A model generated the notes under the pieces. The model was not told the DNA's origin and did not search any database. It saw nothing but the letters and a program-made list of their open reading frames with translations. Shown piece by piece: positions 10,968 through 22,497 of a DNA stretch of 64,000 nucleotides. The position numbers and the translations under genes are program-made. Every line of letters begins with the position of its first letter. Position 1 is the stretch's first letter. The DNA is taken from the NCBI RefSeq assembly GCF_018294505.1, contig NC_057811.1:403956790-404020789 (forward strand). Reading direction: 5' to 3'. The stretch comes from Triticum aestivum (lineage: Eukaryota; Streptophyta; Magnoliopsida; Poales; Poaceae).

Positions 10968-11898
10968 CCTATGCGTAGTTACTATGCACGAGTAGAACAC
11001 AAAGTAGTTGTGGGCGTTGATGTTGCCAATTCTTCTTGCCGCTACTAGTCTTATCTTGTTTCAGCGGTATTGTAGGATGAAGCGGCCCGGACCGACCTTA
11101 CACGTACGCTTACGTGAGACAAGTTCCACCGATTAACATGCACTAGTTGCATAAGGTGGCTAGCGGGTGTCTGTCTCTCCTACTTTAGTCGGAACAGATT
11201 CGATGAAAAGGGTCCTTATGAAGGGTAAATAAAAATTGGCAAATCACGTTGTGGTCATACGTAGGTAAGAAACGCTCTTGCTAGAAACCTACAAGCCACG
11301 TAAAAAACTTGCAACAACAATTAGAGGACGTCTAACTTGTTTTTGCAGCATGTGATGTGATATGGCCAGAAGATGTGATGAATGATATATGTGATGTATG
11401 AGATTGATCATATTCTTGTAATAGGAATCACGACTTGCATGTCGATGAGTATGACAACCGGCAGGAGCCATAGGAGTTGTCTTTATTTTTTGTATGACCT
11501 GCATGTCATTGAATAACGCCATGTAAATTACTTTACTTTGTTGCTAAACGCGTTAGCCATAGAAGTAGAAGTAATCATTGGCGTGACGACTTCATGAAGA
11601 CACAATGATGGAGATCATGGTGTCATGCCGGTGACGAAGATGATCATGGTGCCCCGAAGATGGAGATCAAAGGAGCAAAATGATATTGGCCATATCGTGT
11701 CACTATTTGATTGCATGTGATGTTTATCATGTTTTGCATCTTATTTGCTTAGAACGACGGTAGTAAGTAAGATGATCCCTTATGATAATTTCAAGAAAAG
11801 TGTTCCCCCTAACTGTGCACCGTTGCGAAGGTTCGTTGTTTCGAAGCACCACGTGATGATCGGGTGTGATAGATTCTAACGTTCGAATACAACGGGTG

Positions 11899-11997
11899 TT
11901 GACGAGCCTAGCATGTACAGACATGGCCTCGGAACACACGCAATACACTTAGGTTGACTTGACGAGCCTAGCATGTACAGACATGGCCTCGGAACAC
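11899..11997 (+). repeat. 39-bp direct duplication in element A leader
   Basis: The segment beginning TTGACGAGCCTAGCATGTAC occurs at 11899-11937 and again at 11959-11997, 60 bp apart. Element C has only one copy at the matching position (near 45594-45632), where it has an unrelated short segment in place of the first copy. This suggests a template jump during reverse transcription or a gene-conversion event in the lineage of element A. Confidence 0.85.
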
Positions 11998-12186
11998 GAA
12001 GGACCGAAAGGTCGAGCATGAGTCATATAGAAGATACGATCAACATGGAGATGTTCACCGATCTTGACTAGTCCGTCTCACGTGATGATCGGACACGGCC
12101 TAGTTAACTCGGATCATGTTTCACTTAGATGACTAGAGGGATGTCTATCTGAGTGGGAGTTCATTGAGTGATTTGATTATACGGAC

Positions 12187-13201
12187 TGGGTCCGGAACCT
12201 GAGGATCATCCTCATAGCAGCCAAGAAAGATTATGTCTTAGAAGCACCGCTAGGTGAAGCACCAATCCCAGAGAACCAAGACGTTATGAACGCTTGGCAG
12301 CAGCGTGCTGATGATTACTCCCTCGTTCAGTGCGGCATGCTTTACAGCCTAGAACCGGGTCTCCAAAAGCGTTTTGAGAAACATGGAGCATATGAGATGT
12401 TCGAGGAGCTGAAAATGGTTTTAAGCTCATGCCCGGGTCGAGAGATATGAAGTCTCCGACAAGTTCTTCAGCTGTAAAATGGAGGAGAATAGTTCTGTTA
12501 GTGAGAACATACTCAGAATGTCTGGGTTGCACAACCGCTTGTCTCAGCTAGGAGTTAATCTCCCGGATGACGCGGTCATTGACAGAATCCTTCAGTCGCT
12601 TCCACCAAGCTACAAGAGCTTTGTGATGAACTTCAATATGCAAGGGATGGAAAAGACCATTCCTGAGGTATATTCAATGCTGAAATCAGCGGAGGTGGAG
12701 ATCAGAAAAGAACATCAAGTTTTGATGGTGAATAAAACCACTAAGTTCAAGAAAGGCAAGGGTAAGAAGAACTTCAAGAAGGACGGCAAGGGAGTTGCCG
12801 CGCCCGGTAAGCCAGTTGCCGGGAAGAAGTCGAAGAATGGACCCAAGCCTGAAACTGAGTGCTTTTACTGCAAGGGAAGTGGTCACTGGAAGCGGAACTG
12901 CCCCAAATACTTAGCGGACAAGAAGGCCGGCAACACCAAAGGTATATGTGATATACATGTAATTGATGTGTACCTTACCAGTACTCGTAGTAGCTCCTGG
13001 GTATTTGATACCGGTGCGGTTGCTCATATTTGTAACTCAAAACAGGAACTGCGGAATAAACGGAGACTGGCAAAGGACGAGGTGACGATGCGCGTCGGGA
13101 ATGGTTCCAAGGTCGATGTGATCGCCGTCGGCACGCTACCTCTGCATCTTCCTACGGGATTAGTTTTAAACCTCAATAATTGTTATTTAGTGCCAGCTTG
13201 A
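12187..13201 (+). pseudogene. gag: gag-protease region of element A, broken
   Basis: Encodes the copia gag and the start of protease. A first piece (about 12187-12447) reads to a premature stop caused by a small deletion near 12425. A second frame from 12479 holds the zinc knuckle CFYCKGSGHWKRNC (C-x2-C-x4-H-x4-C, near 12860-12900) and the protease motif WVFDTGAVAHICNS (near 13000). A one-base loss near 13198 then breaks the link to integrase. The N-terminus of gag is missing: compared with element C, about 130 bp, including the likely start codon, are deleted around 12180, with a short ATTAT match at the break. This copy therefore cannot make its own gag-pol. Confidence 0.9.
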
Positions 13202-16087
13202 GCATGAACATTGTATCTGGATCTCGTTTAATTCGAGATGGCTACTCATTTAAATCTGAGAATAATAGTTGTTCTATTTATATGAGAGATATGTTTTATG
13301 GTCATGCCCCGCTGGTCAATGGTTTATTTTTGATGAATCTCGAACGTGATGTTACACATATTCATAGTGTGAATACCAAAAGATGTAAAGTTGATAACGA
13401 TAGTCCCACATACTGGTGGCACTGCCGCCTTGGTCACATTGGTGTCAAGCGCATGAAGAAGCTCCATGCAGATGGACTTTTGGAGTCTCTTGATTACGAA
13501 TCATTTGACACGTGCGAACCATGCCTCATGGGTAAGATGACCAAGACTCCGTTCTCCGGAACGATGGAGCGAGCAACCAACTTATTGGAAATCATACATA
13601 CCGATGTGTGCGGTCCAATGAGTGTTGAGGCTCGCGGAGGATATCGTTATGTTCTCACTCTCACTGATGATTTAAGTAGATATGGGTATGTCTACCTAAT
13701 GAAACACAAGTCTGAAACCTTTGAAAAGTTCAAGGAATTTCAGAGTGAGGTTGAGAATCAACGTGACAGGAGAATAAAATTCTTACGATCAGATCGTGGT
13801 GGAGAATATTGAAGTCACGAATTTGATGTGCACTTAAGGAAATGTGGAATCGTTTCACAACTCACGCCGCCTGGAACACCTCAGCGAAACGGTGTGTCCG
13901 AACGTCGTAATCGCACTCTATTAGATATGGTGCGATCTATGATGTCTCTTACCGATTTACCGCTCTCATTTTGGGGTTATGCTTTAGAGACTGCCGCATT
14001 CACTTTAAATAGGGCTCCGTCAAAATCCGTTGAGACGACACCGTATGAATTATGGTTTGGGAAGAAACCTAAGCTGTCGTTTCTAAAAGTTTGGGGATGC
14101 GATGCTTATGTCAAGAAACTTCAACCTGAAAAGCTCAAACCCAAGTCGGAGAAATGCGTCTTCATAGGATAACCTAAGGAAACTATTGGGTATACCTTCT
14201 ACCTCAGATCCGAAGGCAAGATCTTCGTTGCCAAGAACGGGTCCTTTCTGGAGAAGGAGTTTCTCTCGAAAGAATTGAGTGGGAGGAAAGTGGAACTTGA
14301 TGAGGTGATAGTCACCCCTTCCGTACCGGAAAGTAGCGCAGCGCGGGAAGATGTCCCTGTGGTGCCTACACCGACTGGGGAGGAAGTTAATGATGATGAT
14401 CATGAAGCTTCGGATCAAGTTACTACTGAACTTCGTAGGTCCACAAGGACACGTTCCGCACCAGAGTGGTACGGCAACCCTGTCCTGGAAATCATGTTGT
14501 TAGACAACGGTGAACCTTCGAACTATGAAGAAGCGATGGCGGGCCCGGATTCCGACAAATGGCTAGAAGCCATGAAATCCGAGATAGGATCCATGTATGA
14601 AAACGAAGTATGGACTTTGACTGACTTGCCCGATGATCGGCGAGCCATAGAAAACAAATGGATCTTTAAGAAAAAGACAGACGCGGATGGTAATGTGACC
14701 ATCTATAAGGCTCGACTTGTCGCTAAGGGTTATCGACAAGTTCAAGGGGTTGACTACGATGAGACTTTCTCACCCGTAGCGAAGCTGAAGTCCGTCCGAA
14801 TCATGTTAGCAATTGCCGCATACTATGATTATGAGATATGGCAGATGGACGTCAAAACGGCATTCCTTAACGGCTTCCTTAAGGAAGAGTTGTATATGAT
14901 GCAGCCAGAAGGTTTTGTCGATCCTAAGAATGCTAACAAAGTATGCAAGCTCCAACGCTCAATATATGGGCTGGTGCAAGCATCTCGGAGTTGGAACATT
15001 CGCTTTGATGAGATGATCAAAGCGTTTGGGTTTACACAGACTTATGGAGAAGCCTGTGTTTACAAGAAAGTGAGTGGGAGCTCTGTAGCATTTCTCATAT
15101 TATATGTGGATGACATACTATTGATGGGAAATGATATAGAATTCTTGGAAAGTATAAAGGCCTATTTGAATAAGTGTTTTTCAATGAAGGACCTTGGAGA
15201 AGCTGCTTATATATTAGGCATCAAGATCTATAGAGATAGATCAAGACGCCTCATTGGTCTTTCACAGAGTACATACCTTGACAAGATATTGAAGAAGTTC
15301 AATATGGATCAGTCCAAGAAGGGGTTCTTGCCTGTATTGCAAGGTGTGCAATTGAGCACGGCTCAATGCCCGACCACGGCAGAAGATAGAGAAAAGACGA
15401 TTGTCATCCCCTATGCCTCGGCCATAGGGTCTATTATGTATGCCATGCTGTGTACCAGACCTGATGTAAACCTTGCCGTAAGTTTGGTAGGAAGGTACCA
15501 AAGTAATCCCGGCATGGAACACTGGACAGCGGTCAAGAATATCCTGAAGTACCTGAAGAGGATTAAGGATATGTTTCTCGTTTATGGAGGTGACGAAGAG
15601 CTCGTCGTAAAGGGTTACGTCGACGCTAGCTTCGACACAGATCTGCATGACTCGAATTCACAAACCGGATACGTGTATATTTTGAATGGAGGAGCAGTAA
15701 GCTGGTGCAGTTGCAAGTAAAGCGTCGTGGCGGGATCTACATGTGAAGCGGAGTACATGGCGGCCTTGGAGGCAGCACAGGAAGCAGTCTGGATGAAGGA
15801 GTTCATTACCGACCTAGGGGTGATTCCCAATGCGTCGGGCCCGATGACTCTCTTCTGTGACAACACTGGAGCTATTGCCCTTGCGAAGGAGCCCAGGTTT
15901 CACAGGAAGACCAGGCATATCAAGCGACGCTTCAACTCCATTCGTGAAAAGTGTTCAAAATGGAGACATAGATATTTGTAAAGTACATACGGACCTGAAT
16001 GTAGCAGATCCATTGACTAAACCTCTCCCTAGGGCAAAACATGATCAACACCAGGACGCAATGGGTGTTCGATTCATCACAATGTAA
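13180..16087 (+). pseudogene. pol: integrase-RT-RNase H region of element A, broken
   Basis: Domain order as in copia: GAG-pre-integrase zinc site (WHCRLGH with CEPCLMGK, 13416-13540), integrase core (DVCGP near 13604, then a DDE-type region to 14170), reverse transcriptase with YVDDILL (near 15101) and FSPVAKLKS (near 14767), and RNase H (EAEYMA near 15748, then the LFCDN motif near 15850). Breaks seen: stop TGA at 13810-13812, TAA at 14170-14172, TAA at 15718-15720, and a frameshift near 15940. All three stops are single-base changes from the family codons. The RT domain itself is open from 14275 to 15717. Disabled copy. Confidence 0.92.
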
Positions 16088-16106
16088 CTAGATTATTGAC
16101 TCTAGT

Positions 16107-16119
16107 GCAAGTGGGAGAC
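16107..16119 (+). other. polypurine tract of element A
   Basis: Purine-rich AAGTGGGAGAC directly before the 3' LTR, the plus-strand priming site. The same tract precedes the 3' LTRs of elements B (ending 41797) and C (ending 49689, where one A has become C). Confidence 0.8.
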
Positions 16120-17826
16120 TGTTGGAAATATGCCCTAGAGGCAATAATAAATGGTTATTATTATATTTCTTTGTTCATGATAATTGTCTATTGTTCATGC
16201 TATAATTGTGTTATCCGGAAATCGTAATACATGTGCGAATACATAGACCACAAGGTGTCCCTAGTAAGCCTCTAGTTGACTAGTTCGTTGATCAACAGAT
16301 AGTCACGGTTTCCTGACTATGGACATTGGATGTCATTGATAACGGGATCACATCATTAGGAGAATGATGTGATGGACAAGACCCAATCCTAAGCATAGCA
16401 TAAAAGATCGTGTAGTTTCGTTTGCTAGAGCTTTTCCAATGTCAAGTATCTTTTCCTTAGACCATGAGATCATGCAACTCCCGGATACCGTAGGAGTGCT
16501 TTGGGTGCACCAAACGTCACAACGTAACTGGGTGACTATAAAGGTACACTACGGGTATCTCTGAAAGTGTCTGTTGGGTTGGCACGGATCGAGACTGGGA
16601 TTTGTCACTCCGTGTGACGGAGAGGTATCTCTGGGCCCACTCAGTAATGCATCATCATAATGAGCTCAATGTGACTAAGGCGTTAGTCACGGGATCATGC
16701 ATTGCGGTACGAGTAAAGAGACTTACCGGTAACGAGATTGAACAAGGTATTGTGATACCGACGATCGAATCTCGGGCAAGTAACATACCGATTGACAAAG
16801 GGAATTGTATACGGGATTGATTGAATCCTCGACATCGTGGTTCATCCGATGAGATCATCGTGGAAGATGTGGGAGCCAACATGGGTATCCAGATCCCGTT
16901 GTTGGTTATTGACCGGAGAGGCGTCTCGGTCATGTCTGCATGTCTCCCGAACCCGTAGGGTCTACACACTTAAGGTTCGGTGACGCTAGGGTTGTAGAGA
17001 TATGAGTATGCGGAAACCCGAAAGTTGTTCGGAGTCCCGGATGAGATCCCGGACGTCACGAGGAGTTCCGGAATGGTCCGGAGGTGAAGAATTATATATA
17101 GGAAGTCCAGTTTCGGCCACCCGGAAAGTTTCGGGGGTTATCGGTATTGTACCGGGACCACCGGAAGGGTCCCGGGGGTCCACCGAGTGGGGCCACCTGT
17201 CCCGGAGGGCCCCATGGGCTGAAGTGGGAAGGGAACCAGCCCATAGTGGGCTGGGGCGCCCCCCATGGGCCTCCCCCGTGCGCCTAGGGTTGGAAACCCT
17301 AGGGTGGGGGGGCGCCCCACTTGATTGGGGGGGTAAGTTACCCCCCTGGCCGCCCCCCCCATCCAGATGGGTTCTGGCCGGCGCCCCCCTCCCAGGGGGC
17401 CTATATAAAGGGGGGGAGGGAGGACAGTAGTATTACAGCCTTGGGCGCCTCCCTCCTCCCCTGCTACACCTCTCTCTCTCGCAGAAGCTCGGCGAAGCCC
17501 TGCCAACATCCCGCTACATCCACCACCACGCCGTCGTGTTGTTGGATCTCCATCAACCTCTCCTTCCCCCTTGCTGGATCAAGAAGGAGGAGACGTCGCT
17601 GCACCGTACGTGTGTTGAACGCGGAGGTGCCGTCCGTTCGGCACTCGGTCATCGGTGATTTGAATCACGGCGAGTACGACTCCGTCAACAACGTTCATTG
17701 GAACGCTTCCGCTCGCAATCTACAAGGGTATGTAGATGCACTCCTTTCCCCTCGTTGCTAGTATACTCCATAGATGGATCTTGGTGAGCGTAGGAAAATT
17801 TTAAAATTATGCTACGATTCCCAACA
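16120..17826 (+). repeat. 3' LTR of element A
   Basis: 1707 bp, near-identical to the 5' LTR; differences are mainly single-base substitutions and small indels in the G/C runs near 17300-17420. Confidence 0.96.
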
Positions 17827-19635
17827 GGTGGTCAGTCGGGCTAACTGGTGTCCTTTAGGAGAGGAGCGGTGTGCAAACAATCGGGTTGTTTTGGTGCGGA
17901 AATTTCGGGATTTGAAATCGAGTGAGCGCCCGTGGAAGCGGTAGCTAGCATCGTGGCTTAGTGGGGAAAGTGGGGCATGATGCCTCGATTTTCTCCCCGA
18001 AAATCTGCCACGTGTTGTAGTTAACCTGCACGCGCAGCCGCTGCGGGTGTCGTCAATCCAGGGATCTGTGGCCGAGGATTCGCGGCGAGATCTTCACGCG
18101 TGGTATAAAAGATTCAGAGGGTTAGGGTAAATCCAGATCCCCTTTCTCCCCCACACACTTCGCACTCCGTCCTCTCCGCCTCAACATTCAGCGTGTGCGC
18201 CAGCTTGAGTCGAATGGCGAAGGACTCTACCCCCAAGCTGGACAAGGCGAAGAAGGCCGAGAAAGCCACGTCGTTGAGCTCCGGCGCTCCGGTCGGCTGC
18301 GCCGTATTGGATCCCCTCGTGCATCTCGGTGAAGCGATTGGAGGACCTTGCCGTGGAGGGGCTCATCCCGACGGACGGGTGGAGACGTCCGAGGGTGGGT
18401 TAGGTCAAGCCAGCGCCGTAGGAGGACGAACGCGTCCTCTTGGTCACCCACATTGAGTGAGGTTTTCCGATGCCTCCTCACCCTTTCTTTCGTGCTTTCT
18501 TGGACTATTCTGGAGCGCAGCTCCACCATCTTCCTCCGAACGCCATCGTCTAGCTGTCTGCCTTCGTCTCTCTCTACGAGAACTTCATCGGTTGCCACCC
18601 GCACTAGGGCTTGTTCAAACACATTTTCACGTGCCGGTCGATGACCGTGAAGGACTCGTCGGCCGGTGAGAAGACTCATGTGACCCAGCTATGCGGAGGC
18701 TTGGGGGTCCAGCTCATGGGTGGCAGTGCCTTCCCCAAGATGAGTTTTCCCGACTCCGTCAAGGGATAGCAAGGCACTTGGTTCTACTGCAGGGACGTCC
18801 CCAGAGCCAAAAGCCAGTCGGGCCTTCCTCCGTACTCGGCGGAGAGGGTGAGGGCCCCCATGTCTATCACAGTGATGAAGGAGGATAAGGTGAACGTGGG
18901 CATCCTGGCCAACCCCATGGTCGGGTTTGTAAACGCTGGCGTCAACCGAATGGACCTCCTGGAGACATTCCTCAGTCGGCGGATCCAACTGCTGCACCAG
19001 GGCGCACCCCATGTGGTTGTACGAGGGGCCGAGTGATCCCACTCGGGTGCACCCGAAGGAGCTCGTCGAGAAGGACGTGGGTGGCAAGATCAGGGCCATC
19101 ACTTCTACCTGAGACAACCCATGCAGGGCCAGGAGGGTGCCCCCGTATGACAAGGACACCCCGCCGATTCAGGTAACCCCATCTTTGATCAGTCAGACTG
19201 TTTGTAGGTTTCTTTCTGTGCATCTGAATTTTGACTCTGTGATGTCTTTCTTTCTTTCCTCGGAGCTTTCAACGGCTGGTCTCCGGAGTGCCGGTGGTCG
19301 ACCGATCACCGGAGGATGTGACGAGTGACACGGAGTGTTAGTACTCAGAGGAGAGCGACAAGGACAAGGAGGAGAGCGACGAGGAAGAGAGCACCGAGGA
19401 AGGGGAGGAGGCCGAGTCCTCGCCGTCGTCTGGCGGCCCCAAGGAACCGCGCACCAAGGCGCAACACGACCCGAGTGGTTGGGCGGGGGCAATCCGCAGC
19501 CGACTGCCTCGGGTCGCACGACGCGCAACTCGAAGCGCGAGTGAGAAGAGGCGGAGAGCTCAGCCGAGAAGCAGCCCAAGCAGATCTCCGCCAAGCCCTG
19601 GAAGGCTGTTGTGCCAAGGATCAAGGTGGTGGTGC
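17827..19635 (+). mobile_element. old retroelement, right part (continues from 9241)
   Basis: Resumes the element split by Angela. A promoter-like TATAAAAG lies near 18103-18110, followed by a leader and the Transposase_28-type gene. The element ends abruptly at about 19635, where the second LINE copy begins with a T-rich run. Confidence 0.5.
18214..19630 (+). pseudogene. Transposase_28 (putative gypsy-type transposon) gene, degraded
   Basis: Starts at ATG 18214 (AKDSTPKLDKAKKAEKAT). In scattered frames one can read features of the grass family annotated as putative gypsy-type transposon (PF04195): RLEDLAVEGLIPTDGW, PPHPFFRAFLDY, FVSLYENFIGCHPH, LCGGLGVQLMGGSAFPK, DSVKG, GTWFYCRDVP, then LETFLSRRIQLLHQ and VPPYDKDTPPIQ. 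A donor-like GTAACC follows near 19170, then a pyrimidine-rich stretch and an acidic Ser/Glu-rich tail (near 19325-19420). Many frameshifts and stops show it is a relic. Its role in such elements is not well established. Confidence 0.7.
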
Positions 19636-20690
19636 TTTCTTTTTGTTGGATGATTATTCGAAGAACCCTTATCTGAGGGTTTGCTTTTTTAACAAGACAA
19701 AAGACTTGCCATTTTCATTGATTAAGGAAGAACGTTTAGACAAAACCCGTCTAGTAGGAAAACAAAGCAATTACTCTCACGGCATTTACAATACTCCAGT
19801 GTGCAGCCCCTACCAAGGGACAGAGTCTATCCTCATCCTTGATCTTCGATATAATCACCATCGCCGGGGCACCGAGGTTGCGTAAGACTAATATCCCCTT
19901 CTTCCCAAACTTCTCACCTAACAAACATCGTCGAGGAGGAGATGTCCTTCCTATGTTGGCCCCTCATGCTGGCCATATCGATCGGCCAGTCCTTCACCGA
20001 GGCCACTATGCGCCTATCCGAAGCCATGATGTGATGGAGCCCAAGCCAGGTAGTGACCTCCGACCAAATATGCAGCGTTTATCTGTAGTGACAAATGAGG
20101 TGCACCACAGACTCTTGTAATTGCCTACATAGGAGGCACCACCGGTGGTTTGGCAATTCGCGACAAAGCTACCTATCGGCCGTCTAGACTCTATCTTGGA
20201 TGATAAGCCAGGTAAAGAAATTGCACCTGGGGCGGGGGAGCCCGGTCCCTCCACACTGTGGGAACCATGGCCGTGGAGGTGAGCCCAACAAATTGCACCT
20301 TGTATGCCGAGGTCATCGAGTACTCCCTATTGGCAATGAATTTCCAGGTAATGGTGTCCAGGATTCCTTGGGTGAGGTGAATATGAGCAAGATTTTTCCT
20401 AAGGGCAACAAACTTGTGGATTTGCTCTATTGACAAGCCACGGTGAGTGTTAATTTGGTGGACCCATGAGTTATCCAACATAGGCATGCTAACCGTGCAG
20501 TTCATCTTGCATGAGAGGTCAAAGAAATTGGGGGAGACGCCTCTCGGCCTAATGCCATGTAGCCAAGGAGAATCCCAAAATCTAGCCTTGTTTTCATCTT
20601 CCACGGTAACTTGGGTGGCCTCCGCAAATATGTCACGGTCATTGTCATTACATGGCGAGCCAAGACCAAGCCAAGTCTTGGGCGGAGGGG
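19636..20690 (-). mobile_element. 5'-truncated LINE, copy 2
   Basis: Same remnant as 6416-7435. Minus-strand frames near 20191-20690 give KTWLGLGSPCND, DRDIFAEATQVTVEDENKA, RFWDSPWLHGIRPRG and YSMTSAYKVQFVG. It is slightly more complete at its 5' side than copy 1 (KTWLGLG region, lost from copy 1). The T-rich run at 19636-19644 marks the poly(A) end. Confidence 0.8.
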
Positions 20691-20821
20691 TGGGGTGGGT
20701 GGTGGGTGGTGTTACTTAAAACCGGGTGGTTTACTTTGAGTTTAGTGGGGATTAGCCCGTAAGAAATTTTTTCGTACGTTTAAAATTTCTGCTATTGTCA
20801 ATTTGAGATGATGCACTACTA

Positions 20822-20978
20822 CTCCCTTGTTCCTAAATATATGTCTTTTTAGAGATTTCAACAAGTGATTACATACGTAGCAAAATGAGTGAATCTATAC
20901 TCCAAAATATGTCTATATACATCCGTATGTGGTTGTTTATTTGAAATAAAAAAAACTTACATTTAAGAACGAAGGGAG
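20822..20978. mobile_element. Stowaway MITE (Tc1/mariner type)
   Basis: CTCCCTTGTTCCTAAATAT to TTTAAGAACGAAGGGAG, flanked by TA on both sides (20820-20821 and 20979-20980). The termini are inverted repeats. Copy 1 of the surrounding duplication lacks it, giving a clean filled/empty-site pair. Confidence 0.93.
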
Positions 20979-21207
20979 TAGATGTGAGGCATGCTGGTTT
21001 GGTCTGCTCGTAGACTAGGCGGCTAGGCGCTCAGCCCACCAGTTAAAAAAAGGGGTCTGGTTAATTAAGAGTAGGTCATTTAGCCGAATGAAAGCTCGAC
21101 AAGTAAGCTAATCCGTAAAGTTCCGTCGATTTAGTCCGTGTGTCCAGCATTTTTGTAAAACCTCATACCGTAAATTCGGCAGAACATTATTCATCACAGT
21201 GCTCTTA

Positions 21208-21486
21208 TACACCATTTTTTATAGTCACACCGCGTTAAACGGTCAGGATACCCACCTTCGTGGCTATTATGACTCTGTCACACCACCAATTATCAAAGTC
21301 TCCCCATATAAAACTATGTTCATTCATTACTATTAGTCGCGAGTCGCCACGCGTTATCCAAACCCCTGCCTTACCCATACCCAGTTGCCGGCCCTCCTTG
21401 CTATGCCCAAAGCACTATATATCTGCGCGTCTCTCTTCTCTCAGCATCATCGCGGTCGTTTGAAGCTAGCTACTCAACCCATAGCC
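21208..21486 (+). promoter_or_regulatory. promoter and 5' UTR of the 21487 membrane-protein gene
   Basis: TATATAT at 21416-21422 lies 65-71 bp before the chosen start codon, a normal distance for a plant core promoter plus a short leader. An in-frame ATG at 21385 lies upstream of this TATA box and is therefore unlikely to be translated. Confidence 0.6.
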
Positions 21487-22437
21487 ATGGCAACCAGTCA
21501 AAGCACGGCACCTTCGTTCTTCAACTTCCTAAAGGAAGGCGTCCGCCTCCCGACCCGCAACCGGAGGCTCTTCATAGCGGTCGGCGCCATCATCATCGCC
21601 TCCACCGCGCTGCTCCTCCTCGGCAGCGACCTCGCCCTCCAGCCCCTCGCCGACGAGATCCAGCTCGACGTCAAGGCGCTAAACGGCACCGACCCCGGCA
21701 GCCTGGAGTACGCCAAGCTCGTACAGGAGATCCAGAATGACACCAAGGAGCTCCTGCTCGTAGGCGCGGTGTACCTCCTCTTCGCGATCGTCGTCAGCTC
21801 CGCCGTCCGGATCATCCTCCTCTTCGCCACCGTCTTGACGTACTCCGGCGAGCAGCGTGCTACCTTCAGCGAGCTCCTAGGAAAAGCTAAGGCGCAGCTG
21901 AAGGGCCCCCTGCTCACGCTCGCCTTCGTCTACGTCCTGGAGATCGTCTACATCGTGTTTCTGGCGTTGATGGGGGCACTTCTCGTTGTTCTCATGGCGA
22001 AGCAGTACTTCGTGTTGCTCATCCTGGCGTCGCTGCTAGTCCTCTCCGCGGCCATCTCCCTCGTCTACTTCTCCTTCGTCTGCTCTTTCAGCGTCGTCGT
22101 GGCGGTGGCCGAGCCCGGCTGCCAAGGGGCAGCCGCGTTATGCAGGGCGTGTAGGCTGGCGAAGGGGAAGAAGTGGCAGGTCGTGCTGTACGTCGCCGTT
22201 ACCTGTGCCCTGGCCAGCGTCCTTTCGCCGGTGCACACGCTCGCGACGACTTGCGCGGGTAATAGCGTGGCTCTTGGGTTGCTCCTAGGTTTTGTGTACG
22301 CCGTTCTGATGGCACTCGTGCAGTTGTTCGCCGTCTGCGCCATGACCGCGTTCTACTACGAGCGCAGGGAGAACATCGACAGCCAGCTGGGGGATACTGC
22401 ATACGCCAAGTTATCAACGGAAGAAGCAAACGCTTGA
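21487..22437 (+). CDS. six-span plant membrane protein of unknown function
   Basis: Intact single-exon gene of 316 residues, high GC in codon third positions. Start chosen at 21487 (context AGCCATGGC) downstream of a TATA box. Hydrophobic spans at about residues 28-46, 90-118, 140-170, 174-208, 230-250 and 261-290; a hydrophilic loop lies between spans 1 and 2 and a short polar tail follows the last span (EERRENIDSQLGD region). A basic juxtamembrane segment (RLPTRNRR) precedes span 1. The layout resembles a plant family of polytopic proteins whose Arabidopsis members are annotated only vaguely (transmembrane protein, or PABP-binding-protein-like); the match is from memory and function is unknown. 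No signal peptide is evident. Repeats on both sides, but the reading frame is clean. Confidence 0.85.
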   Translation: MATSQSTAPSFFNFLKEGVRLPTRNRRLFIAVGAIIIASTALLLLGSDLALQPLADEIQLDVKALNGTDPGSLEYAKLVQEIQNDTKELLLVGAVYLLFAIVVSSAVRIILLFATVLTYSGEQRATFSELLGKAKAQLKGPLLTLAFVYVLEIVYIVFLALMGALLVVLMAKQYFVLLILASLLVLSAAISLVYFSFVCSFSVVVAVAEPGCQGAAALCRACRLAKGKKWQVVLYVAVTCALASVLSPVHTLATTCAGNSVALGLLLGFVYAVLMALVQLFAVCAMTAFYYERRENIDSQLGDTAYAKLSTEEANA

Positions 22438-22497
22438 TCATTCTACTTGTCACAACGATTGGTGGTGGCATGTAATTGACTTGCTTGTATATTACTA

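Larger units (their letters stand above)
9242..17826 (+). mobile_element. element A: complete Angela-type Ty1/copia retrotransposon, 8.6 kb
   Basis: Two direct LTRs (9242-10949 and 16120-17826), 5-bp target duplications, a primer-binding site directly after the 5' LTR, a polypurine tract directly before the 3' LTR, and gag-protease-integrase-RT-RNase H order on the plus strand, which defines copia. LTR sequence and length match the Angela/WIS/BARE clade of Triticeae. LTRs differ at a few dozen positions by eye (about 2%), so the insertion is recent on an evolutionary scale. The coding region is broken (see the gag and pol entries). It inserted into an older retroelement. Confidence 0.97.
19636..21207. 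repeat. direct segmental repeat, copy 2 (LINE plus flank, with MITE)
   Basis: Partner of 6416-7780. It contains a Stowaway MITE (20822-20978) exactly where copy 1 has continuous sequence, and a diverged stretch (about 21020-21155) before homology returns at CGGCAGAACATTATT. It ends at CTCTTA, where copy 1 has the Harbinger-like insertion. Confidence 0.75.

Noticed and set aside
21385..21486. Upstream in-frame ATG at 21385 as start of the membrane protein
   Set aside because: It lies upstream of a TATA box at 21416-21422, and the extra residues are unlike a protein N-terminus. The ATG at 21487 has a better context.
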